DNA of 56,874 bases from Bacillota bacterium. GTDB lineage: Bacteria > Bacillota > Clostridia > Acetivibrionales > Acetivibrionaceae. Positions within the stretch are counted from its first letter, which is position 1. Each line of letters begins with the position of its first letter. The stretch spans positions 1 to 56,874 of the forward strand of contig JAEWSG010000160.1 in the NCBI GenBank assembly GCA_023398495.1. The letters are read 5' to 3'. Under the pieces are notes generated by a model. The model was given only the letters and a program-made list of their open reading frames with translations, had not been told where the DNA came from and did not search any database. This document shows positions 46,661 to 54,283 of this stretch, piece by piece. A program made the position numbers and the translations under genes.

Positions 46661-46936
46661 ATGAATAAGACTGATTTAGTTGCAAGTATGGCAGAAAAAG
46701 GTGATTTGTCAAAAAAGGATGCAGAAAAGGCACTTAATGCTTTTATAGAAAGTGTGGAAGAAGCTCTTTCCAACGGAGATAAAATTCAGTTGGTGGGCTT
46801 TGGATCATTTGAAGTAAGAGAAAGAGCCGCAAGAAAGGGTAGAAACCCACAAACAAAAGAAGAAATCAATATCCCTGCAACAAAAGCTCCAATCTTTAAG
46901 GTAGGTAAGGGATTAAAAGATTTAGTCAATAAATAA
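46661..46936 (+). CDS. hup: DNA-binding protein HU
   Basis: 91 residues; TAGGAGGATTT upstream. Start MNKTDLVASMAEKGDLSKKD; FIESVEEALSNGDKIQLVGF; GSFEVRERAARKGRNPQTKE; INIPATKAPIFKVGKGLKDL: the full HU/IHF beta-arm and dimer core. Nucleoid-associated architectural protein. Many clostridia have hup between mazG and the S4-domain gene, as here. Confidence 0.97.
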   Translation: MNKTDLVASMAEKGDLSKKDAEKALNAFIESVEEALSNGDKIQLVGFGSFEVRERAARKGRNPQTKEEINIPATKAPIFKVGKGLKDLVNK

Positions 46937-46953
46937 TTCAGTATATAAAGACT

Positions 46954-46981
46954 AAAAGGCTTCTTTCTTAAGAGGCCTTTT
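46954..46981 (+). terminator. Terminator after hup
   Basis: AAAAGGCTTC pairs with GAGGCCTTTT (one G-T) around TTTCTTAA, followed by ATAG. Confidence 0.7.
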
Positions 46982-47034
46982 ATAGTATAAAAGTAATGCC
47001 ATAAAAGAAATCGTGTGCAATGGGGGAATAATTT

Positions 47035-47274
47035 ATGAGGATAGACAAATATCTTAAGGTATCCAGACTTATCAAAAGGCGTACTTTGGCAAATGAGGCA
47101 TGTGAACAGGGCCGGGTGAAAATTAACGATAAAATTGCAAAGCCCGGGTCGGAAATCGAAATAGGAGATATTATTGAGATTCAGTTTGGAAGCGGTAATA
47201 CCAAGGTTGAAGTAACATCTATAAGTGAGCACGTCCTCAAAGCTGACTCAAAAGAAATGTTCAAAATATTATAA
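47035..47274 (+). CDS. rqcP: S4-domain RNA-binding protein RqcP (YabO/Hsp15 family)
   Basis: 79 residues; GGGGGAATAATTT upstream. The S4 domain spans MRIDKYLKVSRLIKRRTLAN, EACEQGRVKINDKIAKPGSE, IEIGDIIEIQF. In Bacillus the homologue (YabO) works with RqcH in adding alanine tails to stalled nascent chains on 50S subunits. Same place (after mazG, before yabP) as in Bacillus. Confidence 0.92.
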   Translation: MRIDKYLKVSRLIKRRTLANEACEQGRVKINDKIAKPGSEIEIGDIIEIQFGSGNTKVEVTSISEHVLKADSKEMFKIL

Positions 47275-47351
47275 TTTCACTTTACGACTTTATTTGTTCC
47301 AAATGATTTTACATTCAATATAAGTAGACTATGCTAAAGAATATTCTAATG

Positions 47352-47468
47352 GTTAGTGCTTTTGAACAAAATTCATTTCTAGAAATGAATTTTGCAAAAT
47401 GCACATCCTATGTTTTTGCTGATTAACAAAATTAAAATCTAGAAATTAATTTTGTTAATCAGCACTAG
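47352..47468 (-). repeat. Family B two-hairpin element, inverted copy 4
   Basis: Reverse-complement relative of 39424-39541: hairpin GTGCTTTTGAACAAAATTCA...TTTTGCAAAATGCAC (47356-47404), linker ATCCTATGTTTT, and a 48-base palindrome 47417-47464 with arms TGCTGATTAACAAAATTA, ending CTAGA. Both hairpins centre on TCTAGA. It occupies the gap between rqcP and yabP. Confidence 0.75.
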
Positions 47469-47612
47469 AATGTTCTTTTTTTTGTAAACAGGTATTTTTG
47501 CTTTGGTACATGCATAAATATTATAAGCAAACTAAATTTCAGTAACATAACGTTAAATAGCACTAATGCTATGATAAGGCACATATATTTTCAAATGCCG
47601 GAGGAGATAGAA

Positions 47613-47906
47613 ATGAATGAAGACAAGAAATTGGCAAGACAAACGGTACAAAATCTTGTAATGGAGAACAGGGAGAAACTAAGCATATCAGGAGTACTTA
47701 AAGTAAGAAGTTTTGATGATGAGACTGTTGAGGTAGAAACAGAGTTGGGGGTGCTGATTGTATGCGGAGAGGAGCTTCATATTAATAAGTTGAATATAGA
47801 AAATTCAGAACTTAGTATTGAGGGGTATATTATCAGCTGTGAATATAATGACAATGAGAATTCAAGATCTAAAGGTGCTGGCTTCTTTTCCAAAATGTTC
47901 AGATAG
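47613..47906 (+). CDS. yabP: Sporulation protein YabP
   Basis: 97 residues from ATG 47613 after GGAGGAGA; the longer frame from 47571 lacks a site. Matches the YabP/YqfC fold: MENREKLSISGVLKVRSFDD, ETVEVETELGVLIVCGEELH, INKLNIENSELSIEGYIISC. In Bacillus it is needed for spore coat/cortex maturation and is made under SigE. Immediately upstream of yabQ (7-base gap). Confidence 0.92.
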   Translation: MNEDKKLARQTVQNLVMENREKLSISGVLKVRSFDDETVEVETELGVLIVCGEELHINKLNIENSELSIEGYIISCEYNDNENSRSKGAGFFSKMFR

Positions 47907-47913
47907 AGGATAA

Positions 47914-48432
47914 GTGATCAAATTGTTTGTTACTATTAGCAATCAAGCGTATGTTTTTTTGTGTTGTGTACTTGGGGGAATGATTATAGCCTTTATATAT
48001 GATGTTTTCAGAATAAGAAGGAAGGCTATAAAATCAAGCAATATAATTGTATACTTTGAGGACTTTATTTACTGGATACTGGTAGCACTTGTGCTTTTTG
48101 CTGTTGTCTATATAAGTAATGAAGGTGAACTCAGAGGTTATTTAATTGTCGGAGCTATAATAGGCATTATTCTATACTCACTGCTGCTTAGCAAAATTGT
48201 AATGACGGTATTTTTGTTTGCCTTAAAGTTAATATACAAATTTTTTGTTACAGTGTTCGGTATCATACTATATCCCTTTAAAATTATCTTTAAGCTATTG
48301 AAATTTCCTGCCGGAATTATCTATAATGGTATGAGAAAAGTTTTTGGGAAAGCATGCAGGGCTAGTAGGAATAATGTGGGTAAATTCAAGGTGTGGAGAA
48401 AAAGGTTTAGAAATATAAGAAAAAAGATTTAG
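47914..48432 (+). CDS. yabQ: Sporulation membrane protein YabQ
   Basis: 172 residues from GTG 47914 with AGAGG 4 bases upstream. Several membrane helices (YVFLCCVLGGMIIAFIYDVF, FIYWILVALVLFAVVYIS, YLIVGAIIGIILYSLLL, IYKFFVTVFGIILYPFKII) and a basic C-terminus. The DVFRIRR motif after the first helix is typical of YabQ. Required for spore cortex formation in Bacillus. Operon with yabP. Confidence 0.92.
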   Translation: MIKLFVTISNQAYVFLCCVLGGMIIAFIYDVFRIRRKAIKSSNIIVYFEDFIYWILVALVLFAVVYISNEGELRGYLIVGAIIGIILYSLLLSKIVMTVFLFALKLIYKFFVTVFGIILYPFKIIFKLLKFPAGIIYNGMRKVFGKACRASRNNVGKFKVWRKRFRNIRKKI

Positions 48433-48462
48433 ATATAAAACATAATGTTTCAAAAATATAGG

Positions 48463-48489
48463 AGGATTTTTCTCAATCATGTAGAATAA
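48463..48489 (+). promoter_or_regulatory. Putative SigH promoter upstream of divIC
   Basis: AGGATTT (48463-48469), exactly 11 bases, GTAGAATAA (GAAT 48484-48487), a full match to the SigH consensus. The flanking bases resemble those at 46536. Confidence 0.45.
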
Positions 48490-48643
48490 ATGTATATATA
48501 CCTATTATATCGGTATTTATTGAAGACAAATTCCGATGTAATATTAGACGACAAAAGTTAATTCTAAAAAGTCTTTTGTTATATATTTTAGAATTGATAT
48601 AAAATGGTAAACTTTGGTTTTGCATTAAAGGGAGAGTAACTTT

Positions 48644-48922
48644 ATGAACAAAAGAAAAAAGTCTAAATTAGGAACAGTGCTTTTTTTGGCTGCTATTGCA
48701 TATCTGGCTTATTTGTTGATAAATCAACAGGGTGTATTATATGCAAAACAGGCTCAATTAGACGGAATTGATGCGAAAATTCAGGCAGAAATGGAAAGCA
48801 ATGAGAAGCTTAACAAACAGCGAGAAGAAATCAACTCTGATGAAAGCATTGAAAAGATAGCAAGAGAAATGCTTGGCATGGTTAAAAATGGTGAGCGTGT
48901 TTTTGATGACATTAACAATTAA
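48644..48922 (+). CDS. divIC: Septum formation initiator, DivIC/FtsB family
   Basis: 92 residues; AAGGGAG upstream. Short basic cytoplasmic start, one membrane helix (LGTVLFLAAIAYLAYLLIN), then a coiled coil (QAQLDGIDAKIQAEMESNEK, LNKQREEINSDESIEKIARE) ending in MLGMVKNGERVF, the conserved C-terminal patch. DivIC joins FtsL and DivIB in the divisome. Position between yabQ and yabR matches Bacillus. Confidence 0.93.
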   Translation: MNKRKKSKLGTVLFLAAIAYLAYLLINQQGVLYAKQAQLDGIDAKIQAEMESNEKLNKQREEINSDESIEKIAREMLGMVKNGERVFDDINN

Positions 48923-48994
48923 TTAATATACGGTAAGGGTTTTGGCTTTTTGTGCAAAATTATAAATATTGGAATTTTGCAATTCGGTTGGCAC

Positions 48995-49023
48995 TTGACT
49001 TGAAATGGCATATGTTATATAAT
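48995..49023 (+). promoter_or_regulatory. SigA-type promoter of yabR
   Basis: TTGACT (48995-49000), 17-base spacer, TATAAT (49018-49023). Confidence 0.8.
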
Positions 49024-49060
49024 CATATTACTTTATATAATCAGGAGGATTATTAAATTT

Positions 49061-49483
49061 ATGCTCGTTGAGGTAGGTAAAATCGTTGAGGGAAAGGTTT
49101 CTGGCATTACCAATTTTGGAGCTTTCGTTCAACTTTCTAATGGCCAGACCGGATTGGTTCACATCTCAGAAGTTGCCGAAGAGTATGTTAAGGACATTAA
49201 AGCACATCTTAATGATAACCAAATTGTAAAAGTTAAAATCATTTCGGTGGATAAAAATGGTAAAATTAGCTTGTCCATTAAGAAGGCTTTAGATCCAAAA
49301 CCTGTTGTAAAATCAAGTAGACCTGTAGAGATTGACTGGAATAACAGTGGGTCTAACAATCTGTCCTTTGAAGAACGCCTTTCAAAATTTATGAAGGACA
49401 GTGATGAGAAGCTTCATGACTTGAAAAAGAATTTCGAATCAAAAAGGGGTGGAGGCGGATATAAGAGATCTGCTCAATATTAA
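49061..49483 (+). CDS. yabR: S1-domain RNA-binding protein YabR
   Basis: 140 residues; AGGAGGATTATT upstream. The S1 domain covers residues 1-75: VGKIVEGKVSGITNFGAFVQ, LSNGQTGLVHISEVAEEYVK, VKVKIISVDKNGKISLSIKK. The tail is charged and ends RGGGGYKRSAQY. General RNA-binding role; in Bacillus it lies after divIC as here. A consensus promoter and its own terminator make it monocistronic. Confidence 0.92.
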   Translation: MLVEVGKIVEGKVSGITNFGAFVQLSNGQTGLVHISEVAEEYVKDIKAHLNDNQIVKVKIISVDKNGKISLSIKKALDPKPVVKSSRPVEIDWNNSGSNNLSFEERLSKFMKDSDEKLHDLKKNFESKRGGGGYKRSAQY

Positions 49484-49600
49484 TCTTTTGATTCCGTTGG
49501 TTTTTCAGGTTATTGGAATTTAAAAGAATTTCTTTTAGATGAAGCAGGTTCGATGAGAATAATAATTGAGATTAATATGCAAATTTTTATTTATATATAG

Positions 49601-49637
49601 AAAATGGTTTTTGTCTCTTGACAGAAGCCATTTTTTC
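49601..49637 (+). terminator. Terminator after yabR
   Basis: AAAATGG plus TTTTGTC pair with GACAGAA plus CCATTTT, followed by TTCC; about 15 base pairs with one G-T pair and a TCTT loop. Confidence 0.8.
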
Positions 49638-49737
49638 CTTTAATATGTGTTTTGTTAAAAAATGTGCAATAATTGTGCTATTGTATCATATAATATTATA
49701 GAAGCAATATTTACTTGAAATTACCATTAAAAAAATG

Positions 49738-49766
49738 TTGACACATAAAGCATCATGTATTATAAT
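49738..49766 (+). promoter_or_regulatory. Consensus SigA promoter of the tRNA operon
   Basis: TTGACA (49738-49743), 17 bases, TATAAT (49761-49766): a perfect match upstream of two tRNA genes, as expected for a strong stable-RNA promoter. Confidence 0.92.
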
Positions 49767-49798
49767 GAGTAAGTCGCTTGATTGAGTGACGTATGAAT

Positions 49799-49887
49799 GC
49801 CGAAGTGGCGGAACTGGCAGACGCACAGGACTTAAAATCCTGCGGGACTTACCTCCCGTACCGGTTCGATTCCGGTCTTCGGCACCA
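49799..49887 (+). tRNA. tRNA-Leu (anticodon UAA)
   Basis: Acceptor GCCGAAG pairs with CTTCGGC, followed by A and encoded CCA. The anticodon loop CTTAAAA gives UAA. A long variable arm (about CGGGACTTACCTCCCG) marks a class II tRNA. T arm CCGGTTCGATTCCGG. Confidence 0.97.
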
Positions 49888-49893
49888 TTATAT

Positions 49894-49970
<77 letters not shown>

Positions 49971-49980
49971 AGATTAAAGT

Positions 49981-50008
49981 CGCTTACCCGTAAGGGTGAG
50001 CGTTTTTT
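49981..50008 (+). terminator. Terminator of the tRNA operon
   Basis: CGCTTACCC-GTAA-GGGTGAGCG followed by TTTTTT. Confidence 0.92.
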
Positions 50009-50139
50009 GCGTTGTGCGGAATTTTGGGGTAAAGGTATGAGATGATGATGGCTGGCTCAAAAGGTATAGTAGCTTCCACTGTAGTGTGGTATAATTTAAA
50101 CATATAAAAAACGCTTTATAACGGAGGTTGAGATTCATA

Positions 50140-51327
50140 ATGTCAGCAAAAAAGTTTATAAGTATTTTGATTATGACACTTTTGACATCAGCTAATCTTA
50201 ATGTATTTGGACTTTCTAATGAACTTGAAAATGATTTAAAGGATGCAGTAGTATTATTAGTAAATAGCAACAGGGCATATGCTAAAAACATTCCTACATA
50301 TATTGATACGTCCAATACGGAGGTTAAAGCAATTGTTAAGAACGGAAGAACCCTTGTACCTTTAAGGTTTATCTCTGAAAATTTTGGTGCGGATGTAAGC
50401 TTTGATAATGCTACAAAAACTGCGATAATAAACTTTAATAATAGCAGCGTAAGACTTACTTCAAACGATAAAACGATGCTTATTGATGAAAAAAAGGTTA
50501 TTATGGATGAGCCAGCCCAAATAATAAACGATAGAATGCTGGTTCCCTTAAGGGCTTTAGCAGAAAATGCATTGGGCAAAGAAGTTTTCTATAATAAAGG
50601 GTTGATAGTTATAAGTAAATCTAAAATGAACCTTGATTTGAAAAGAACCGAAGAGCTTATTTCGAAGTTTAATTCATCGGAATCGCCTGTTAGCTACCAG
50701 CTTTCAGAACCAGTAAAGGGTGATATGGTCGCCGTGATGAAGACTAACCAAGGTGACATAAAAATAAAACTTTTTTATGGGGATGCACCACTTGCGGTTG
50801 AAAATTTCGTAAGACTTTCTCAAAAAGGATACTATGACGGACTTATATTCCATAGAGTTATCAATAATTTTATGATTCAGGGTGGAGATCCACAAGGAAA
50901 TGGTAAAGGTGGTGAAAGCATCTGGGGCAAACCCTTTAAAGATGAATTCAGTAGCAAGCTCTATAATATACGCGGTGCTCTCTCTATGGCAAATAGAGGC
51001 ATTAATACCAACGGAAGTCAATTCTTCATAGTCCAGAATCCTATTTTAGGTTATCAAACAAAGGAGTACTGTAAATCAATCGGTATGGATCAACAGCTTA
51101 TTGAATCGTACTCCCAAATAGGAGGTACTCCTTGGTTGGATGGCAGTCACACAGTTTTTGGGCAAGTATATGAAGGTTTGGATGTAGTGGACAAGATAGC
51201 TAATGTAGAGGTTGGAATTAATGATAAACCCCTTGAGGACGTAAAGATTCTGTCGGTTCAGACTTATAAATTGGGCAACGAAAATGAGCCGATTGTCTTT
51301 GAAGATAGTTCAGATGCAAATAATTGA
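50140..51327 (+). CDS. Exported cyclophilin-type PPIase with copper-amine-oxidase-like N-terminal domain
   Basis: 395 residues from ATG 50140; GGAGG lies 12 bases upstream, while the TTG at 50128 abuts it. Signal-like start (FISILIMTLLTSANLNVF). Residues about 60-170 form the stalk domain family called copper amine oxidase N-terminal (VKNGRTLVPLRFISENFGAD, TMLIDEKKVIMDEPAQIIND, RMLVPLRALAENALGKEVFY), a wall- or surface-associated module in clostridia. From about 200 a cyclophilin domain: MVAVMKTNQGDIKIKLFYGD, GYYDGLIFHRVINNFMIQGG, ALSMANRGINTNGSQFFIVQ, HTVFGQVYEGLDVVDKIANV. Catalyses Pro isomerisation outside the membrane; partner proteins unknown. Confidence 0.92.
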   Translation: MSAKKFISILIMTLLTSANLNVFGLSNELENDLKDAVVLLVNSNRAYAKNIPTYIDTSNTEVKAIVKNGRTLVPLRFISENFGADVSFDNATKTAIINFNNSSVRLTSNDKTMLIDEKKVIMDEPAQIINDRMLVPLRALAENALGKEVFYNKGLIVISKSKMNLDLKRTEELISKFNSSESPVSYQLSEPVKGDMVAVMKTNQGDIKIKLFYGDAPLAVENFVRLSQKGYYDGLIFHRVINNFMIQGGDPQGNGKGGESIWGKPFKDEFSSKLYNIRGALSMANRGINTNGSQFFIVQNPILGYQTKEYCKSIGMDQQLIESYSQIGGTPWLDGSHTVFGQVYEGLDVVDKIANVEVGINDKPLEDVKILSVQTYKLGNENEPIVFEDSSDANN

Positions 51328-51354
51328 TAGATAATTTCGAGAAGGGTGAATGAT

Positions 51355-52005
51355 TTGAAAAGGTACAACTGCATCATTTGGGACTGGAATGGTACATTGC
51401 TTGATGATTTGGAAGTTTGTATAAATGTTATGAACAGAGTACTTGGGCATCGTAATCTGCCGTTATTAGATATCAAAAGATATAAAGAAATATTTGGCTT
51501 CCCGGTAAAACACTATTACAATCAGCTTGGGTTTGATTTTGTTATAGAGCCATTTGAAAAAATTTCTACAGAATTTATTACAGAATATCAAAAAGAGAGC
51601 TTATCCGCGAGACTAAAGGAAAATTGTATTCCTGTATTGGAGCACATTAGGAATAATGATATTAATCAGGTGATATTGTCTGCTTCACAGCAAAAGAATC
51701 TGGAGGAGCAGGTAAGGCACTTTGAAATTATTGATTACTTTGACAGGCTGCTGGGGCTTGACCATTGTCACGCTACAAGCAAGGTTGATATCGGGAAAAT
51801 GTGGCTTGAGGAATCCGGATTTGATAAAAAAGAAGTTTTGCTTGTAGGTGACACATTGCATGATTATGAAACTGCCTGCGAGATAGGTTGTGATTGTATA
51901 TTGTTAACCAGTGGTCACCAAAGCAAAGAAAGAGTATCATGCCTTGGTGTTCCAGTTTTTGAATCTTTGTTGGAAGTAAAGCAGTATTTAATAACAGGGA
52001 GTTGA
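51355..52005 (+). CDS. HAD-superfamily phosphatase-like protein (Gph-type)
   Basis: 216 residues from TTG 51355, six bases after AAGGGTG; the GTG at 51346 is inside that site. HAD motifs: CIIWDWNGTLLDDLEV (motif I, but Asn replaces the second Asp of DxD), INQVILSASQQKN (motif II), and EVLLVGDTLHDYETACEIGC (motif IV). The helical cap type suggests the phosphoglycolate-phosphatase-like group. The substrate is unknown. The changed motif I is common in some clostridial relatives as I recall, but may alter the acid/base step. Confidence 0.82.
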   Translation: MKRYNCIIWDWNGTLLDDLEVCINVMNRVLGHRNLPLLDIKRYKEIFGFPVKHYYNQLGFDFVIEPFEKISTEFITEYQKESLSARLKENCIPVLEHIRNNDINQVILSASQQKNLEEQVRHFEIIDYFDRLLGLDHCHATSKVDIGKMWLEESGFDKKEVLLVGDTLHDYETACEIGCDCILLTSGHQSKERVSCLGVPVFESLLEVKQYLITGS

Positions 52006-52062
52006 AAAACCAGTGAAAAAATTCTGTGGGCTTTTATTTTGACAGAGAAAGAAGGGGAATGA

Positions 52063-53226
52063 ATGGACTTTTTGAGTGAACGGTTAAAAACAGAATTAAC
52101 AGTAGCAGGAGCTTCACTGGTAGGATTTGCAGACCTGGGTGAACTTCCAACCAATCAAAGACAAGGCTTTAACATTGGAATTGCCATTGCAGTGGCAATT
52201 GACCCTGCTGTAATAAATGGGATAGGAAACGGTCCTACAAAAGAATATTATGATGAATATTTCAGATTGAATAAGCTTCTTGATGACTTAGACTTAAAGG
52301 CATCAGAAATAATCAAAGATGCCGGATTTAATGCTTTCCCACAGACAAGAGCAAAGGTCAGTATAAATTATAAGGACCATTCTACGATTCTTCCTCACAA
52401 AACTGTTGCAACAAGAGCAGAGATTGGCTGGATAGGCAAATGTGCATTACTGGTTACTGAAAAATATGGTTCTGCCATAAGGATTTCAACTGTGCTAACC
52501 GATGCTCCACTGGATGTGAATAAACCAATCAATGAGTCGGGTTGTGGAGTATGTAATAATTGTGTAAGCAATTGTCCTGCTGAAGCTCTTAGTGGAGATT
52601 TGTGGTATGCCGGTATGGAGCGGGAGATATTTTATAATTCATTGGCTTGCAGAAATAAAGCAATCGAAAGAACCTGGAAAGTCTCACCAGGTGAAACGCA
52701 TTGTGGATTATGCGTTCTTGTTTGTCCAAAAACCAGAAATTATATAAAGGCGTCTGGAATTGAATATGGTTTCCCGAGTGTTGATATAGCTACAAAAATT
52801 GACCTTGAAGATATCCTGGATCTTCAAAAGCTTGCATATCAGGAAAATGCAATAAGATACAATGATTTTACAATTCTACCACTTAATCAGACTTTGGAAG
52901 AGCTAAAGAAAGAATTGGAAGGCTCGATTATTCTGAAAGTTGTGGAAGACAGGAGGATTGTAGGTTCTGTTAGAGCTTTTGAGAAAGATGGAAGCTGCTA
53001 TATAGGAAGACTTATTGTGCATCCTGATTATCAGAATAAAGGTATAGGCAAAAAACTGATGAAGGCTGTTGAAAAGTGCTTTAAGGGAGCCAGATTTGAG
53101 TTGTTTACGGGACATTTGGATGAAAAGAATCTCGCCTTTTATGGAAAGTTGGGATATAAAAGATTCAAGGATGAAAAGATAAATGATGCTTTGCGGTTTA
53201 TATATTTTGAGAAAGGTAGGGAATGA
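52063..53226 (+). CDS. QueG-like 4Fe-4S protein fused to a GNAT acetyltransferase domain
   Basis: 387 residues. Residues 1-240 resemble the epoxyqueuosine-reductase-like/4Fe-4S double-cluster family: start LSERLKTELTVAGASLVGFA, ATRAEIGWIGKCALLVTEKY, SGCGVCNNCVSNCPAEAL (Cys161 onward) and HCGLCVLVCPKTRNYIK (Cys214 onward). From about residue 243 a GNAT N-acetyltransferase follows: IDLEDILDLQKLAYQENAIR, GSVRAFEKDGSCYIGRLIVH, PDYQNKGIGKKLMKAVEKCF (acetyl-CoA loop), FYGKLGYKRF. The first part is shorter than full QueG and lacks its C-terminal HEAT part, so queuosine function is not assured. The two domains are normally separate genes, so this is a real or recent fusion. The DNA of its 3' part is duplicated at 55893. 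Confidence 0.82.
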   Translation: MDFLSERLKTELTVAGASLVGFADLGELPTNQRQGFNIGIAIAVAIDPAVINGIGNGPTKEYYDEYFRLNKLLDDLDLKASEIIKDAGFNAFPQTRAKVSINYKDHSTILPHKTVATRAEIGWIGKCALLVTEKYGSAIRISTVLTDAPLDVNKPINESGCGVCNNCVSNCPAEALSGDLWYAGMEREIFYNSLACRNKAIERTWKVSPGETHCGLCVLVCPKTRNYIKASGIEYGFPSVDIATKIDLEDILDLQKLAYQENAIRYNDFTILPLNQTLEELKKELEGSIILKVVEDRRIVGSVRAFEKDGSCYIGRLIVHPDYQNKGIGKKLMKAVEKCFKGARFELFTGHLDEKNLAFYGKLGYKRFKDEKINDALRFIYFEKGRE

Positions 53227-53316
53227 GGGTGGAAGCTTGTTATTCCTAAAGGAGTGGATCATAAGCCAATACGTGAAGAAGAATGCTGTGTTATGTTATT
53301 GAGCCGAAAGTACTGA
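53227..53316 (+). pseudogene. Cupin C-terminal fragment
   Basis: After the fusion gene stop, the frame reads LVIPKGVDHKPIREEECCVM then LLSRKY, the last strands of a small cupin (the usual ending is LL-EPKET). The start and the rest of the domain are missing, and one base appears deleted at LLS. A better preserved version follows the duplicate at 56024. Confidence 0.55.
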
Positions 53317-53338
53317 GATTAAAGGAGGATGACAACTT

Positions 53339-54169
53339 ATGATAATCAATAAAGTTAACGAAAATTACAATGATAAGGACATAGTCAACACTTATGATGA
53401 ACTGCCACTATGGGCAGCTCCTTTTGGCCTGAAGCTTCTTGAGAAAATTGAATACAAAAAGAATATCAAGCTGCTGGATATTGGCTGTGGTACTGGATTT
53501 CCATCAATTGAATTAGCTCAGAGGTTAGGCAATTCATCAAAGGTGTACAGTATTGATTTGTGGGAAGAGGCATTAAAACAAGCAGCTTATAAAGCGTCTG
53601 TATATGAAGTTCCAAATATTGAGTTTATCAGCGGAGATGCTAATAAAATGCTATTTGAGGATTCTATGTTTGATACTGTGGTATCAAATAACGGCATAAA
53701 CAATACTGGGAATGAAGCGAGGACAATTGCTGAATCATACAGGGTTCTTAAAGCTGGAGGCCAGTTTGTTTTCACAGTAAACCTTCCGGGGACTATGAAA
53801 GAGTTTTATGATGTATACAGAGAAGTCCTTGCGGAAATGAAACTTGATACATGCATCGCTGGAATAGATGAACATATTTATAAACACCGTAAGCCTTTGG
53901 AATTGCTCCGACAGTACATTGAGACAGCTGGGTTTGAAATACTAGAAGCTGATGAGGGAAGTTTTTGTATGTGCTTTTCAGATGCTTCGGCAATGTTCAG
54001 TTATCATTTTATCAGACTATGTTTCCTGAAACCCTGGATAGAAATCGTTGGGGAGGAACTTTCAAATACAGTCCTTGATGAAGTAAAAAGAAGATTGAAC
54101 GATATTGCACACAGTGGGTTTAGGTTAACAATTCCTTATGTTTGCTTTAGTTGCAGGAAGCCTTGTTAA
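53339..54169 (+). CDS. SAM-dependent methyltransferase, class I
   Basis: 276 residues; AAAGGAGGATG upstream. Rossmann-type motifs: IKLLDIGCGTGFPSIELAQR (SAM loop), VYSIDLWEEALKQAAYKA (acidic ribose-binding residue), IEFISGDANKMLFEDSMFDT, VVSNNGINN and YRVLKAGGQFVFTVNLPG. The C-terminal part carries Cys-rich ends (FCMCFSDAS; VCFSCRKPC). Substrate unknown; resembles the ubiE/Methyltransf_11 group. It stands between cupin debris and an unrelated membrane protein gene. Confidence 0.85.
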   Translation: MIINKVNENYNDKDIVNTYDELPLWAAPFGLKLLEKIEYKKNIKLLDIGCGTGFPSIELAQRLGNSSKVYSIDLWEEALKQAAYKASVYEVPNIEFISGDANKMLFEDSMFDTVVSNNGINNTGNEARTIAESYRVLKAGGQFVFTVNLPGTMKEFYDVYREVLAEMKLDTCIAGIDEHIYKHRKPLELLRQYIETAGFEILEADEGSFCMCFSDASAMFSYHFIRLCFLKPWIEIVGEELSNTVLDEVKRRLNDIAHSGFRLTIPYVCFSCRKPC

Positions 54170-54283
54170 AGATATGATTTAATGGCGGTGAGATTGGTTT
54201 TTAAGGTTAAAGTATGTAGATTTTAGGGATTATACAAAATTATTTAGAGTGCAATGGTAAAGGGGATTTGGAGGGTGTGTGAA

